Shown here one piece after another: positions 1-7,392 of a stretch of 31,937 nt of DNA. The stretch comes from Streptococcus mitis (GTDB taxonomy: Bacteria > Bacillota > Bacilli > Lactobacillales > Streptococcaceae), in contig MKYF01000003.1 in the NCBI GenBank assembly GCA_001914195.1, positions 1-31,937 of the forward strand, given 5' to 3'. Below the pieces are notes generated by a model that saw only the letters and a program-made list of their open reading frames with translations, made no database searches and had not been told where the DNA came from. Positions within the stretch are counted from its first letter, which is position 1. Each line of letters begins with the position of its first letter. The translations under genes were made by a program, and so were the position numbers.

Positions 1-36
1 AGGACTGACATCCATAGTTAACTGATTATCAAGCAT
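1..36 (-). CDS. 5' end of an unidentified gene (partial)
   Basis: An ATG at 36 on the minus strand is preceded by a good ribosome binding site, GAGGTGA at 41-47, and a -10-like TATACT at 54-59. Twelve codons are visible (MLDNQLTMDVSP) before the window ends. I do not recognise the product. It lies beyond the integrase of element 1, where this element family carries cargo, and a terminator separates it from the integrase. It may be chance, but the spacing of RBS and start is convincing. Confidence 0.4.
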   Translation of the reverse strand, partial: MLDNQLTMDVSP

Positions 37-61
37 TATTTCACCTCATCTCTAGTATAAC

Positions 62-90
62 AAAAAAGCCATCAATTTGATGACTTTTTC
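62..90. terminator. Bidirectional hairpin terminator after int of element 1
   Basis: AGTCATCA and TGATGGCT (minus-strand reading) form an 8-bp stem with one G-U pair around a 3-nt loop. It is flanked by A-run and T-run on both sides, so it can stop transcripts from either side. It lies about 30 bp past the integrase stop. Confidence 0.6.
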
Positions 91-119
91 AGTAGGCTCT
101 TTTATTCTAGCTGTTCTTT

Positions 120-1252
120 TTAAAATAAATCATTTAGTTTATCTGCTAAATCTCGTTGCTTACTAGGATATAAGTGGGAGTATGTGTCAATAGTTGTAGT
201 TATTGATGCGTGACCTAATCTTTCTTTGACAACTAGATAATCTTCACCTTGATTTATTAAGAGAGATGCGTGCGAATGTCTAAAATCATGTATTCTTATT
301 TTTTTCAAACTATTATCTCTGGCAAGGATTTTTTTGTATTGTTTTTCAATTGAATTTTTTGTAAGACTAATTGGGCTGTTCTGAAATATTTGAAGCTCTT
401 CGGTGTTATTTGTAAATACTTTTAATTTTTGTTTCTGTTCTGTTTTCCATTCTTCTAATGTCTTTATTAGTTTGTTATGAATAATGATTCTTCTAGTACC
501 AGCTTTTGTCTTTGTACTACTAATATGTTCCTCACCATTATTAACGTATACTGACTTAATTACATGAATTGTACTTGTGGGAAATTCTATGTCCCTCCAC
601 GTAAGTGCAAGTGCTTCTCCTAGTCTCAGTCCAGTGAAGAATATACTGTAAAAAGTAGTTCAACATTATATTCATCTTTCTCAAATAGAGAAAGGAAATG
701 CTTAAATTCTTTCACAGTCCAAAAATTCATTTTTCTTTTTTCTATTGGTAGTTTTTTAAGTAGTCTAACAGGATTATCGTTATAATACCCTTTTCTTAAT
801 CCTACATCTAATATTTTTTTCAATAAAATCATTATTTTATTGATTGTGTTCGGATTCAAATACTTATCAGAGTTTTTGGCATTTTTTTCTCTTAAATCTT
901 CTCGAAATTGATAGATATCTTCATAAGTGAGTTTTGAAACATCATAAACTTTTGAGAAGTAATCTTTTATATGCTTGTTGTAGTTATTTTCTTGTGTATC
1001 GATATAACTCTTTTTTCTATTATTTGTTTTATCTTCTTCTTTTAATAGCTTATAAAGAATATCTATTGTTACTTTTGAACCAAAGCTTTTTTCCTTTAGT
1101 TCTACACTTCTTAAATACTGTTCAGCTTCCAGAGCTTCCCTTTTCGTTTTAAAGCCTTTTCTAACTATTCTACGTTGTTTAAGCGTGACAGCATTAATAC
1201 CATTCGAAACATCGACAATCCAAGAACCATCTTTATTTTTACGAATAGCCAT
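120..1252 (-). pseudogene. int: Tyrosine integrase of element 1, one-base frameshift
   Basis: Site-specific recombinase expected to integrate and excise element 1 at tRNA-Leu(CAA). The N-terminal half reads from ATG 1252 (MAIRKNKDGSW): an arm-binding region, then a SAM-like core-binding domain with NPNTINKIM. The frame breaks near 636-644, where TTCTTC is preceded by one T too few; in the shifted frame the protein continues as FFTGLRLGEALAL, with the first catalytic Arg, then KTRAGTR-like KTKAGTRR, IHDFRHSHASLL (H-x-x-R) and IDTYSHLYPS with the nucleophile Tyr, ending at 120. Restoring one base gives about 377 residues, normal for the family. All catalytic residues survive, so the break is either a recent mutation or a sequencing error. 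It lies 3 bp downstream of the DUF3173 gene. Confidence 0.85.
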
Positions 1253-1255
1253 ATT

Positions 1256-1450
1256 CTATGCTTCTTTCTGCAGTTCCAGTCCTAGAAGTTCTTCTGCAAT
1301 AGTTGCTGGAATAGTACCGATTCGTTTATTGTTATAGATAGAAAAGCCACGATTGACTAGTAGTACTTTCCCAGTATGTATAATTTTTCTTGCGGTACCA
1401 GGGCTGAATCCAAGTTCAATCAAATCATCTTTTGTTACGGTTTTAATCAT
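1256..1450 (-). CDS. DUF3173 family protein, candidate excisionase
   Basis: A 64-residue basic protein of the DUF3173 type, with the pattern TKDDLIELGFSPGTARKII near the N-terminus and a C-terminal IPATIAEELLGL. The family is small, predicted to be helix-turn-helix-like, and almost always sits just upstream of a tyrosine integrase in streptococcal and enterococcal integrative elements. An excisionase or directionality role follows from that position; it is not shown here. The RBS AAAGGAG lies upstream of ATG 1450. Its stop is 3 bp from the integrase start, so the two are co-transcribed. A homologue is at 11594-11800. Confidence 0.75.
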   Translation of the reverse strand: MIKTVTKDDLIELGFSPGTARKIIHTGKVLLVNRGFSIYNNKRIGTIPATIAEELLGLELQKEA

Positions 1451-1497
1451 TGGTTCTCCTTTGATAATTTTATAAATTTACTCCCCTAGCCATTGAA

Positions 1498-1884
1498 TTA
1501 TTTTTGCTTATTATTTACCAAATGAATAGCATCAGCCTTATAATACATCGTTTTGCTAATCATTGAAGCTCGAAGATTTTCAAATGTAACAGGTACTTCA
1601 TCCATTGCTTGAATATAATCATTATCAACTAATGGTTCAGGATTGTCAACGGATACTTGTGTTGATTTCTTCTTAAATGGTCCATCTTTGATAGTAATAT
1701 TATATTTCCAACCAACAATCTTTTGGGTATTAAATCGTCTTTCGCTTCCATCACTATTTTTGATAATCTCGCCATTTTCATCGGCTCCGACTTCTGTTTC
1801 AAATTTTGGAAGTACCTCATCCAATTCAAATTTCGTTCCGATGTTATCGAAATTCCAGTCATTTTGTGATAGCATTTTTGCCAT
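1498..1884 (-). CDS. Small protein following Rep, function unknown
   Basis: A 128-residue acidic protein, MAKMLSQNDWNF at the start, with RBS AAGGAG upstream. It has no membrane segment and is predicted mostly beta, with a pattern (YNITIKDG, then VPVTFENLRAS, then YYKADAIHLV) loosely like the 105-residue protein of element 2 (12683-13000). Both sit next to an initiator gene, the position occupied by DUF961/YdcP-like helper proteins in ICEBs1 and Tn916 relatives. A helper role in replication or transfer is inference only. It starts 2 bp after the Rep stop, so the genes are probably translationally linked. Confidence 0.6.
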   Translation of the reverse strand: MAKMLSQNDWNFDNIGTKFELDEVLPKFETEVGADENGEIIKNSDGSERRFNTQKIVGWKYNITIKDGPFKKKSTQVSVDNPEPLVDNDYIQAMDEVPVTFENLRASMISKTMYYKADAIHLVNNKQK

Positions 1885-1886
1885 GT

Positions 1887-2930
1887 TTAATTTCTCCTTT
1901 TTATGTTATCCTTAATTTTTGGTATTAAATCTTCTCTTTTGAAGAATATTACCCTTTCTATGAGTTGACTTGCTAACTCTGGAGGAAACTCCAAAGCTTC
2001 TAATTTTTCAAAGTTCTCTTTCTCTTGTTCAAATAGTAATCCATTTTCATAGAGAAACTTATATGCTCTTAGAATGGCTCCAGAACCTTTAAAGACAAAC
2101 CAATCTAACTTTTTTTCTAGTTCTGTCTTTGTTTTTGAAATAGTAATAGTAACTGGAGTTGACGAACCTAAGAATTTTTCCCAAGACCTTAGAGGCTTTG
2201 AAAATTGACTATCAGTATAAAACTTCACTTTATCCTTTAGATATCCCTTTGTAAAGTTTAGAAGGTCTATTTCGCCCTTAAGCCATTCTTGAATGAAGTA
2301 GTGGGCTCTCTCTTTCCTAAGTTCTAACTCCGTTCTTATCCAATTTTCAATAAATCTCTTGCTGACACCGAGCTTAGATGCTCGTTCTAAGCGTTTATCA
2401 TATATTCTAAGTCTTTCATCATCATCATTAGGTTTTCTTAAATATAAGGTTTGTCCCGTTTTCTCATCTCCGTACGTAATGTAGTAGTTACTCTTACCAT
2501 ATAGGAAGCGGTTTTTTCTACAAATTTTAGAAAGTTGATTTGGAGTGAAGTAAGGAATTTCAATAAAATCGTCTATTGCGATATCAATTCTTCTTACTGA
2601 AAATGACTTATAATTGGAATATAGATTATCCAAGAAGTGACGTTCAGAAAGTCCCTTTGGGGTTAAAACCATATCTCGATAGAATTCTAATGCTTGTCCT
2701 GACATGACAAGCATGAAAGAATTTTCTTCATCACCATAGTAGATACGAATATTACCATAGTTTATCTGAGAGTCATATTCATAGTATTTAAGACTGCCCT
2801 TATCTATAATAAATAGCTCTGTATCAAGAAGTAAGATATCTTCAACTATCTCTTCCAGTGAAAAGTCGAATGTATTAAACTGGATCTGAATCCAGTCAAA
2901 AACAGAACGTAAATTCTCGTTTTTTGCCAT
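1887..2930 (-). CDS. Rep_trans/NicK-like rolling-circle initiator or relaxase
   Basis: A 347-residue protein of the Rep_trans family, which includes pT181-type RepC and the ICEBs1 relaxase NicK. These nick one DNA strand through a tyrosine and start rolling-circle replication or mobilisation. The diagnostic blocks are visible: RRIDIAIDD at residues 113-121 (metal-binding acidic motif), LRIYDKRLER at 174-183 and NWIRTELELR at 196-205. I regard Tyr177 as a candidate only for the nicking tyrosine. The gene lies immediately downstream of hairpin-rich DNA (2931-3137), where the nick site of this family would be expected. In the streptococcal integrative mobilizable elements (IMEs) I know of, such a protein serves as the relaxase using the machinery of a helper ICE. 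Element 2 has a different initiator class at the equivalent place. Confidence 0.8.
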   Translation of the reverse strand: MAKNENLRSVFDWIQIQFNTFDFSLEEIVEDILLLDTELFIIDKGSLKYYEYDSQINYGNIRIYYGDEENSFMLVMSGQALEFYRDMVLTPKGLSERHFLDNLYSNYKSFSVRRIDIAIDDFIEIPYFTPNQLSKICRKNRFLYGKSNYYITYGDEKTGQTLYLRKPNDDDERLRIYDKRLERASKLGVSKRFIENWIRTELELRKERAHYFIQEWLKGEIDLLNFTKGYLKDKVKFYTDSQFSKPLRSWEKFLGSSTPVTITISKTKTELEKKLDWFVFKGSGAILRAYKFLYENGLLFEQEKENFEKLEALEFPPELASQLIERVIFFKREDLIPKIKDNIKRRN

Positions 2931-3026
2931 AAATTTTGACTCAACTTTTTGCCTAATTTCACCACCTTAAAAACCGTGAAAAACCTTGATAATAATGCAT
3001 TCTTTCGATAATACACCTGACTTGCA

Positions 3027-3136
3027 GAGGGTGGTGTTACTACACACCCTCACCAACCTTGAAAAAGCTCTTTGTTGTTCGTCTGCGCTTACAATTTGTT
3101 ACGGTCTGCGGTAACATACTCGCTGACCGTAACAAA
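3027..3136. other. Candidate nick site/origin (dso or oriT) hairpins
   Basis: Two strong hairpins lie in the 207-bp gap upstream of the Rep_trans gene. The first, 3027-3051, has GAGGGTG/CACCCTC arms, then TGT/ACA past one bulge, closing a TACT loop. The second, 3095-3136, has perfect 12-bp arms TTTGTTACGGTC and GACCGTAACAAA around 18 nt. A short hairpin with an exposed TACT loop next to the initiator gene is the classic layout of a rolling-circle double-strand origin. The second could alternatively be a terminator-like structure after 3138-3599, but it has no T-run. The exact nick site is not assigned. Confidence 0.5.
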
Positions 3137-3137
3137 C

Positions 3138-3599
3138 CTACTTGCCGAACTTCCTTCGAGCTTTTTCCCAAGCACCAAATGGAAGTAGTTCAAGTGTAGA
3201 GAGAATTTCTTCTTGCTCTTTTTCCAATCGTTGGAATTTTATTTGCAGTTTTTTATTACTAGAATACAAATTCTTAAAATTATCATTCAAGGTAATAAAA
3301 TCTTCTTTAAGGGTTTCGAGTTGCTGAGTAAGGGTGTTTTCCTTATGTTTATGAATATCTCCATAAGTTTCCCTTATAGCATCTTTTAATGACATCTCGT
3401 TTTTCAAATAAGCAATCGTCCTGAAATCCTCAACATCATCGTCAGTGAAGTTATAAAAACTTACAAACTGCCTACTATTCCTTGCTTGAACTTTTTTAAA
3501 CTCATGACCACTAATGTCCTTTATCAAGGTTATCCATTTTTTAGCAGTACTGACAGAGTTTAAACCGTCAACCGAGGAAACAAGTTTATTTATATCCAT
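3138..3599 (-). CDS. Putative DNA-binding protein with coiled-coil tail
   Basis: A 153-residue protein. The N-terminal part, to about residue 35, looks like a helix-turn-helix (NSVSTAKKWITLIKDISG); a middle section (FYNFTDDDVEDF) follows, then a strongly charged heptad region at about 85-140 predicted to form a coiled coil. The same plan is seen in the element 2 protein at 13184-13633, with aligned blocks SxSTxKKWxxxI and SGxEF. It is divergent from the XRE repressor and leads the Rep-DUF3173-int operon. A control or plasmid-partition-like role is plausible, but I cannot name the family. A GGGGGA sequence just before the ATG is the likely RBS. Confidence 0.6.
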   Translation of the reverse strand: MDINKLVSSVDGLNSVSTAKKWITLIKDISGHEFKKVQARNSRQFVSFYNFTDDDVEDFRTIAYLKNEMSLKDAIRETYGDIHKHKENTLTQQLETLKEDFITLNDNFKNLYSSNKKLQIKFQRLEKEQEEILSTLELLPFGAWEKARRKFGK

Positions 3600-3622
3600 A
3601 TTCCCCCGTTCTAACGAAAGTG

Positions 3623-3631
3623 TGGTATAAT
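3623..3631 (+). promoter_or_regulatory. Extended -10 promoter of candidate antisense RNA
   Basis: TGGTATAAT is a perfect extended -10 (TGn plus TATAAT). No good -35 is visible, which is usual for extended -10 promoters in streptococci. It points rightward, opposite to the operon that starts at 3599, and would start a transcript near 3638. Confidence 0.5.
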
Positions 3632-3637
3632 GGTTTT

Positions 3638-3688
3638 ATAGAAATTTTGTTTAGTCTTTGATTTTGTCGTGATTATCAAAGACTTTTT
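3638..3688 (+). ncRNA. Candidate countertranscript RNA, about 50 nt
   Basis: Between the extended -10 at 3623-3631 and an intrinsic terminator (stem AGTCTTTGAT 3653-3662 with ATCAAAGACT 3675-3684, then TTTTT) lies room for a transcript of about 51 nt. It is fully antisense to the leader of the minus-strand operon that begins with the gene at 3138-3599 and includes rep. Rolling-circle plasmids of the pLS1 and pT181 types control initiator synthesis with exactly this kind of short, terminator-ended antisense RNA. Promoter, length and terminator are seen in the sequence; the regulatory role is inferred. Confidence 0.45.
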
Positions 3689-3699
3689 AATACAATCAT
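3676..3699 (-). CDS. Possible leader peptide (MIVLKSL)
   Basis: On the minus strand a strong RBS, GGAGGT at 3708-3713, is followed at 8 nt spacing by ATG 3699 and seven codons ending in TGA. An in-frame ATG at 3705 (MPMIVLKSL) is closer to the RBS. The stop lies inside the 10-bp inverted repeat 3653-3684, so ribosomes reading it would disrupt that hairpin in the mRNA. The arrangement resembles a translated leader that tunes a downstream gene. In element 2 the same RBS sequence stands directly in front of the main gene. Confidence 0.35.
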   Translation of the reverse strand: MIVLKSL

Positions 3700-3736
3700 A
3701 GGCATTTACCTCCGATAAAATTTTTATTATTTAGAA

Positions 3737-3755
3737 ATGTCGGTTTATCCGACAT
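3737..3755. promoter_or_regulatory. XRE operator 1 of element 1
   Basis: A perfect 7-5-7 palindrome, ATGTCGG-TTTAT-CCGACAT, lies in the divergent promoter region. A -10-like TATAAT at 3759-3764 faces the XRE gene, so binding here would block that promoter. It pairs with a second site at 3794-3812 with the same geometry. Confidence 0.7.
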
Positions 3756-3793
3756 ATTTATAATACACTCGTTTTTAGAAATTGTCAAGAAAA

Positions 3794-3812
3794 ATGTCGC
3801 AATATTCGACAT
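3794..3812. promoter_or_regulatory. XRE operator 2 of element 1
   Basis: ATGTCGC-AATAT-TCGACAT is a near-perfect copy (6 of 7 bases paired) of the 19-bp operator at 3737-3755. It ends 12 bp before the RBS AGGAGA of the XRE gene, which suggests autoregulation. Confidence 0.65.
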
Positions 3813-3834
3813 TTTAAATTAATTAGGAGAAAAT

Positions 3835-4287
3835 ATGAGCATTTTTGGAGATAATATAAAGAGATTAAGAAAGAATAAGGGGCTGAAACAACAAGAAATA
3901 GCCGAATTACTGGGTGTAAAACGAAATACATATAGTGACTGGGAAAATGGAAAGACGGAACCCAAACTGGAAAACGTTGTTAAACTAGCTCAAATTTTTA
4001 ATACGACTACTGATGAGTTGTTAGGACAAACAATATATTCAAAAGTAAAATTAGTTAGATTTTTGGATGACTATGATGTAAGTGATATAAGAAATTGGTC
4101 GAAAGAAGAGAGAGATAGTTTTAAATTTGCCATTTTATTTGAAATAATGCAAAGAAATGATAAAATTGGTTTGCTAAACTTAAAAAATAATTTAATTGTA
4201 GAGCATAACTTAGATAAAATTGAACGAGAAGTAATTAACACTATTTTTAAAGAAGTGCAATTGGAGTTTCAAGATTTTCCAAATTAA
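3835..4287 (+). CDS. XRE-family transcriptional repressor of element 1
   Basis: A 150-residue protein with a Cro/C1-type helix-turn-helix at residues 7-60 (LKQQEIAELLGVKRNTYSDW contains both helices) and a C-terminal region of about 90 residues with no recognised domain. It is transcribed away from the Rep/int operon, and two 19-bp operators lie between them, the usual maintenance-repressor layout for small integrative elements. There is no metallopeptidase partner of the ImmA type nearby, so derepression, if any, must use another signal. The start ATG 3835 is set by RBS AGGAGA at 3825-3830. Confidence 0.85.
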   Translation: MSIFGDNIKRLRKNKGLKQQEIAELLGVKRNTYSDWENGKTEPKLENVVKLAQIFNTTTDELLGQTIYSKVKLVRFLDDYDVSDIRNWSKEERDSFKFAILFEIMQRNDKIGLLNLKNNLIVEHNLDKIEREVINTIFKEVQLEFQDFPN

Positions 4288-4370
4288 TATACAATTTAAT
4301 TAAAATCTTTGATGAAGTTCAAGCTAGCTATAAATATGTAGAAAATAGTTTATAGGATACTGTAACTAAA

Positions 4371-4408
4371 AAATGGCCTTATCAAGAAGATAAGGCTATT
4401 TTTCTTTT
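4371..4408. terminator. Bidirectional terminator between XRE and HEPN genes
   Basis: GCCTTATC and GATAAGGC (8 bp) close an AAGAA loop, with an A-run before and T-run after. It serves the two convergent genes 3835-4287 and 4440-6308. Confidence 0.8.
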
Positions 4409-4439
4409 ACTCAACTTAATAGTTCACTAGAATTTAGTA

Positions 4440-6308
4440 TCACTTATAAGAGTGTTTTAAAGTTGTATAGTACTCCAATTCATCATTGATTCTCATCACA
4501 TAAAAAATGACAATCTGAAGTAACTCTAAATAATTTTGTAAATGTTCTTCTTCTTTTTTATATCCAAATTTACCATGAGAAAATTTATTTCTTATCTTTA
4601 AGCCGTTACCATATTTTTTATCATCCAAAATATAAGATAAATAATTACTTTCATATTCAGAAAAAAGATTATCTGAATATTCACAATACCCTTTCTTACA
4701 AAGGTCTTCTGCAATATCTAGTATCAATTTATCTTTATAGTATAGGCAATAAGTACCTGACTTCCATAATTTATTCAAAATGTTAATTTCTTGGAAATTT
4801 GTAAATTTTATTACATCATTTGATAGTTTTAAAATGTTCTTTTCTATTAGAATTTTTATTTGTTCTACCTGATAATCAGCAAAATCTGTAATCTTTATAC
4901 CATCTATTATATGTTTAAAGAAGGTTTTGTTGTCATTTTTTGATGAAATGAAGCCAAGTAGACTCTGTTCAGAAAAAAGCGCAGAGAACAATACAGAATT
5001 ATCAGGAGTGTTGTTCAATTTGATAAATTTTTTCTCATTGAATGATTTTAATGAAGCATAAGAGGAGGCTTTAGATTTAATCTCTAATAAATCTTGGTTG
5101 ATTTCCCCATTTCTAACAAATAGTTCGTATTGGTCTAAGATACTATCCATTTCACAAATTATCGATTTTCCTCTTTCGTAATAAGAAGATTCTTTATTGG
5201 AAGCATGGAAATGAAAACCTTTTATATCTAACTCTGTTTCAAGGTAAATATTGAAATACCATTCTATTATCTCTTCGACATCAATTTCATTTTGTTTTAA
5301 GTAATCAAAATATGCCTGAAATAACAAATTGTGACAAAGTTTTAATTGAGGAAAATAAGAATCATAATGAGCATTTGATTTGTGAGAAAAGTAACGAGTG
5401 AAACTGAATGTTTCTTCATTCGCAACTAGCCAAGGCAATCCCGATTCATGATTAAAGAAGCCAAGTAAATAAATATAATTATTTAGTAATGTCGGAAAAT
5501 CATGATGTTCATCTAGTATAATTTTATTTAAAAGAATACCATTCTTAATAGGCTCATATAATTTATCAGAATCTAAAGACTTGATACCAACTGATATAGA
5601 GTATTGGAACCCTTCATTAGTTTCAAAATGTTTTTCCCAAAATTTATCACTTTTTCTTTTAGCTAAAAGCTTAATCTCATCATCAAACTCATATTTGCTT
5701 AATTTTTTATACTCAACAATTGATTGTAAATAGTTGGGGTTAATACTATCTGTCTGACAATATTCTCTTGCTAGATTATTTATCTCTTCATTTGTGATAC
5801 CTAATTTAATGTATAAACCATTAGAATCTGTGAATTTTCCTGATTGATGATTCAAGAAAAATTCTATATTTCTGGACAGAGAGAGAAAATTTTCTTTGAT
5901 AACTTGCGGAAATAGGTCAATCAGTTTTGTAACATTTTTAAGATTTACTGTCTGGATATTATATTTTTTAATGTATGATTCAAACTGACTAACATCATCT
6001 TTATTAATTTTTCCTAAGAATAGTACTAACTCCCAGAATATGTCTTTATAAAAAATATCAATGCTATCATAGTCTATTTCAAAAATGGTAATTGGGAAAT
6101 TCTTGGATATATCGTTATGAAATTTTGAAATTAGATGTTTGAATTTAGAAAATTCATTTTCTTTTTTAATTAATTTCAGGATTAAATAGGTTTCTATTAA
6201 ATTATTAATTTCAGTTGAAGGTCTATAAGCTTCAATGTAGTTCAGAGCTATATCGTATTGATATGGCTCTATTACATTGTTAGAAGTGTGAAATCTTTGG
6301 TTTGACAT
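4440..6308 (-). CDS. Large HEPN-domain protein, putative phage defence
   Basis: A 622-residue soluble protein, very AT-rich and Lys/Asn/Ile-rich. The only motif I recognise is near the C-terminus: IRNKFSHG, giving R573-N-x3-H578, the R-x4-6-H signature of HEPN ribonuclease domains, followed by helices (YLELLQIVIFYVMRINDELE). The first 500 residues look all-helical and match no family I can name. HEPN proteins of this size and build, standing alone as cargo in mobile elements, are often abortive-infection or toxin-like RNases. It sits alone, convergent with the repressor. The ATG 6308 has AAAGGA about 11 nt upstream, a long spacing. Function is inference. Confidence 0.6.
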   Translation of the reverse strand: MSNQRFHTSNNVIEPYQYDIALNYIEAYRPSTEINNLIETYLILKLIKKENEFSKFKHLISKFHNDISKNFPITIFEIDYDSIDIFYKDIFWELVLFLGKINKDDVSQFESYIKKYNIQTVNLKNVTKLIDLFPQVIKENFLSLSRNIEFFLNHQSGKFTDSNGLYIKLGITNEEINNLAREYCQTDSINPNYLQSIVEYKKLSKYEFDDEIKLLAKRKSDKFWEKHFETNEGFQYSISVGIKSLDSDKLYEPIKNGILLNKIILDEHHDFPTLLNNYIYLLGFFNHESGLPWLVANEETFSFTRYFSHKSNAHYDSYFPQLKLCHNLLFQAYFDYLKQNEIDVEEIIEWYFNIYLETELDIKGFHFHASNKESSYYERGKSIICEMDSILDQYELFVRNGEINQDLLEIKSKASSYASLKSFNEKKFIKLNNTPDNSVLFSALFSEQSLLGFISSKNDNKTFFKHIIDGIKITDFADYQVEQIKILIEKNILKLSNDVIKFTNFQEINILNKLWKSGTYCLYYKDKLILDIAEDLCKKGYCEYSDNLFSEYESNYLSYILDDKKYGNGLKIRNKFSHGKFGYKKEEEHLQNYLELLQIVIFYVMRINDELEYYTTLKHSYK

Positions 6309-6503
6309 ATACGTGGCATTCCTTTCTATTAATTAGGTCTTTATACCATCGACGATTTTTGTTAAATCATAATTTCCCATATCCGCTTTAGTATTATAAT
6401 GATGAGCTTGTAGGATATAGTTACTTAATGTTAGTATACCATTAAATTATTTATTTATAAGATATTTTTAGTGTCAGAGAACATCAAATTGAGACTTCTC
6501 TTC
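6309..6503. other. Gene-free upstream region of the HEPN gene
   Basis: No complete gene is present. A minus-strand TATAAT at 6393-6398 may serve the HEPN gene. A minus-strand reading frame without start codon, 6333-6446, gives 37 residues ending QAHHYNTKADMGNYDLTKIV plus DGIKT; its composition looks protein-like, so it may be the tail of a lost gene, but I cannot identify it. Confidence 0.3.
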
Positions 6504-6624
6504 GGTTACCAAAAAGTTACTAAAATTTGAAAAATTGCTCTATTTTGTGAAAACTAAAGACTTTAAAACCTTATTAAATCAAGGTTTTAAGTTGAAAAAA
6601 TGTAGGAATTGAACTCAAAATTCC
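6504..6624 (+). repeat. Degenerate copy of the element end with att remnant
   Basis: This stretch matches 8581-8701 at most positions over about 120 bp: both begin GGTTAC(T/C)AAAAAGTTACT, share AAATTTGAAAAA, TATTAAATCAAGG and end GAACTCAAAAT. Here the tRNA-derived part breaks off after GAACTCAAAATTCC. The spacing from GGTTAC to GAACTC is 107 bp here and 108 bp there. It looks like an old right end of the same element family, now cut off from tRNA sequence. Confidence 0.7.
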
Positions 6625-6644
6625 TTTCTTCAAAAAAGTATTTT

Positions 6645-6653
6645 TGATATACT
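6645..6653 (+). promoter_or_regulatory. Extended -10 promoter of the Nmad operon
   Basis: TGATATACT fits TGn plus TATACT, 50 bp before the GTG start of the first Nmad gene. It lies just past the degenerate element end, so the cargo carries its own promoter. Confidence 0.5.
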
Positions 6654-6702
6654 ATATTTAATTAGAATACAAAAAATTTTGGAGAGAAGGAGATACAAAA
6701 GG

Positions 6703-7392
6703 GTGGACAAACAAACCATTTTTTACTGCTATAGAATGACTCATGATTATGGTATCAATCCTTGTGTTTTTACAGAAAATTATGATACAACTCCCCATTT
6801 ACTTACTGAAGGAGGGTGTATGCTTCAGTTAAGAAGGAATATCAAAAAGAACTGGGCTGATAAAATAAACTCGAAGTCTGTAGATGCTTACATAATGGCT
6901 GTAGCAGGGCATTCAAACGATGGAAAACAATGGAGAGATGAGCAAGGAATGTTTATCACTCCAAAATATAATCATCTAATTTTTGTTGCTAAAATTAGTG
7001 AAATTTTAACAATGAAAGAATATTTACTATCTCCAAAATCTAATAATAGAAGAGATGCTTATACTTATCAATGGCTGATTGAAAAGAATGGATTAAACCA
7101 ATCTAGTTTTATGAATGAAGTAGTGATTCTTGCAGACCGTTTTAATTATTTTGGTAAGTCTCCACTTAAAATTCCTAAAGAAATTTTAGATTTTTTTCCG
7201 ATGGGAGAGCGAGCAAGAATTAATGGGAAACCATTCCCAAGATGGAATGCAAAAAATGGATTTTATAATTCGGAAGAGAGATTTACTGATGTATTAGAAT
7301 TAATGGAATTTGCTGAGACTATTCTTGGTTCACAAAACAAAGTAATGAATTTGCCTTATCACCCATTCTTTATACGAGGAAAAGAATTTTGA
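6703..7392 (+). CDS. Nmad2-like protein (nucleotide modification associated)
   Basis: A 229-residue protein that I assign to the Nmad2 type. The N-terminus FYCYRMTHDYGINPCVF, then LTEGGCMLQLRRNIKK and a following AYIMAVAGHS stretch, fit the family's conserved YxxxxTHDxGxxP and xCKPxIRR-like blocks. Nmad proteins were defined by comparative genomics as partners of base-modifying systems in phages and bacteria; their biochemistry is unknown to me. GTG 6703 is preferred to the upstream TTG 6679 because AAGGAG at 6687-6692 falls between them and the family starts close to the YxY motif. It overlaps the next gene by 4 bp, so the two form an operon. Confidence 0.65.
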   Translation: MDKQTIFYCYRMTHDYGINPCVFTENYDTTPHLLTEGGCMLQLRRNIKKNWADKINSKSVDAYIMAVAGHSNDGKQWRDEQGMFITPKYNHLIFVAKISEILTMKEYLLSPKSNNRRDAYTYQWLIEKNGLNQSSFMNEVVILADRFNYFGKSPLKIPKEILDFFPMGERARINGKPFPRWNAKNGFYNSEERFTDVLELMEFAETILGSQNKVMNLPYHPFFIRGKEF

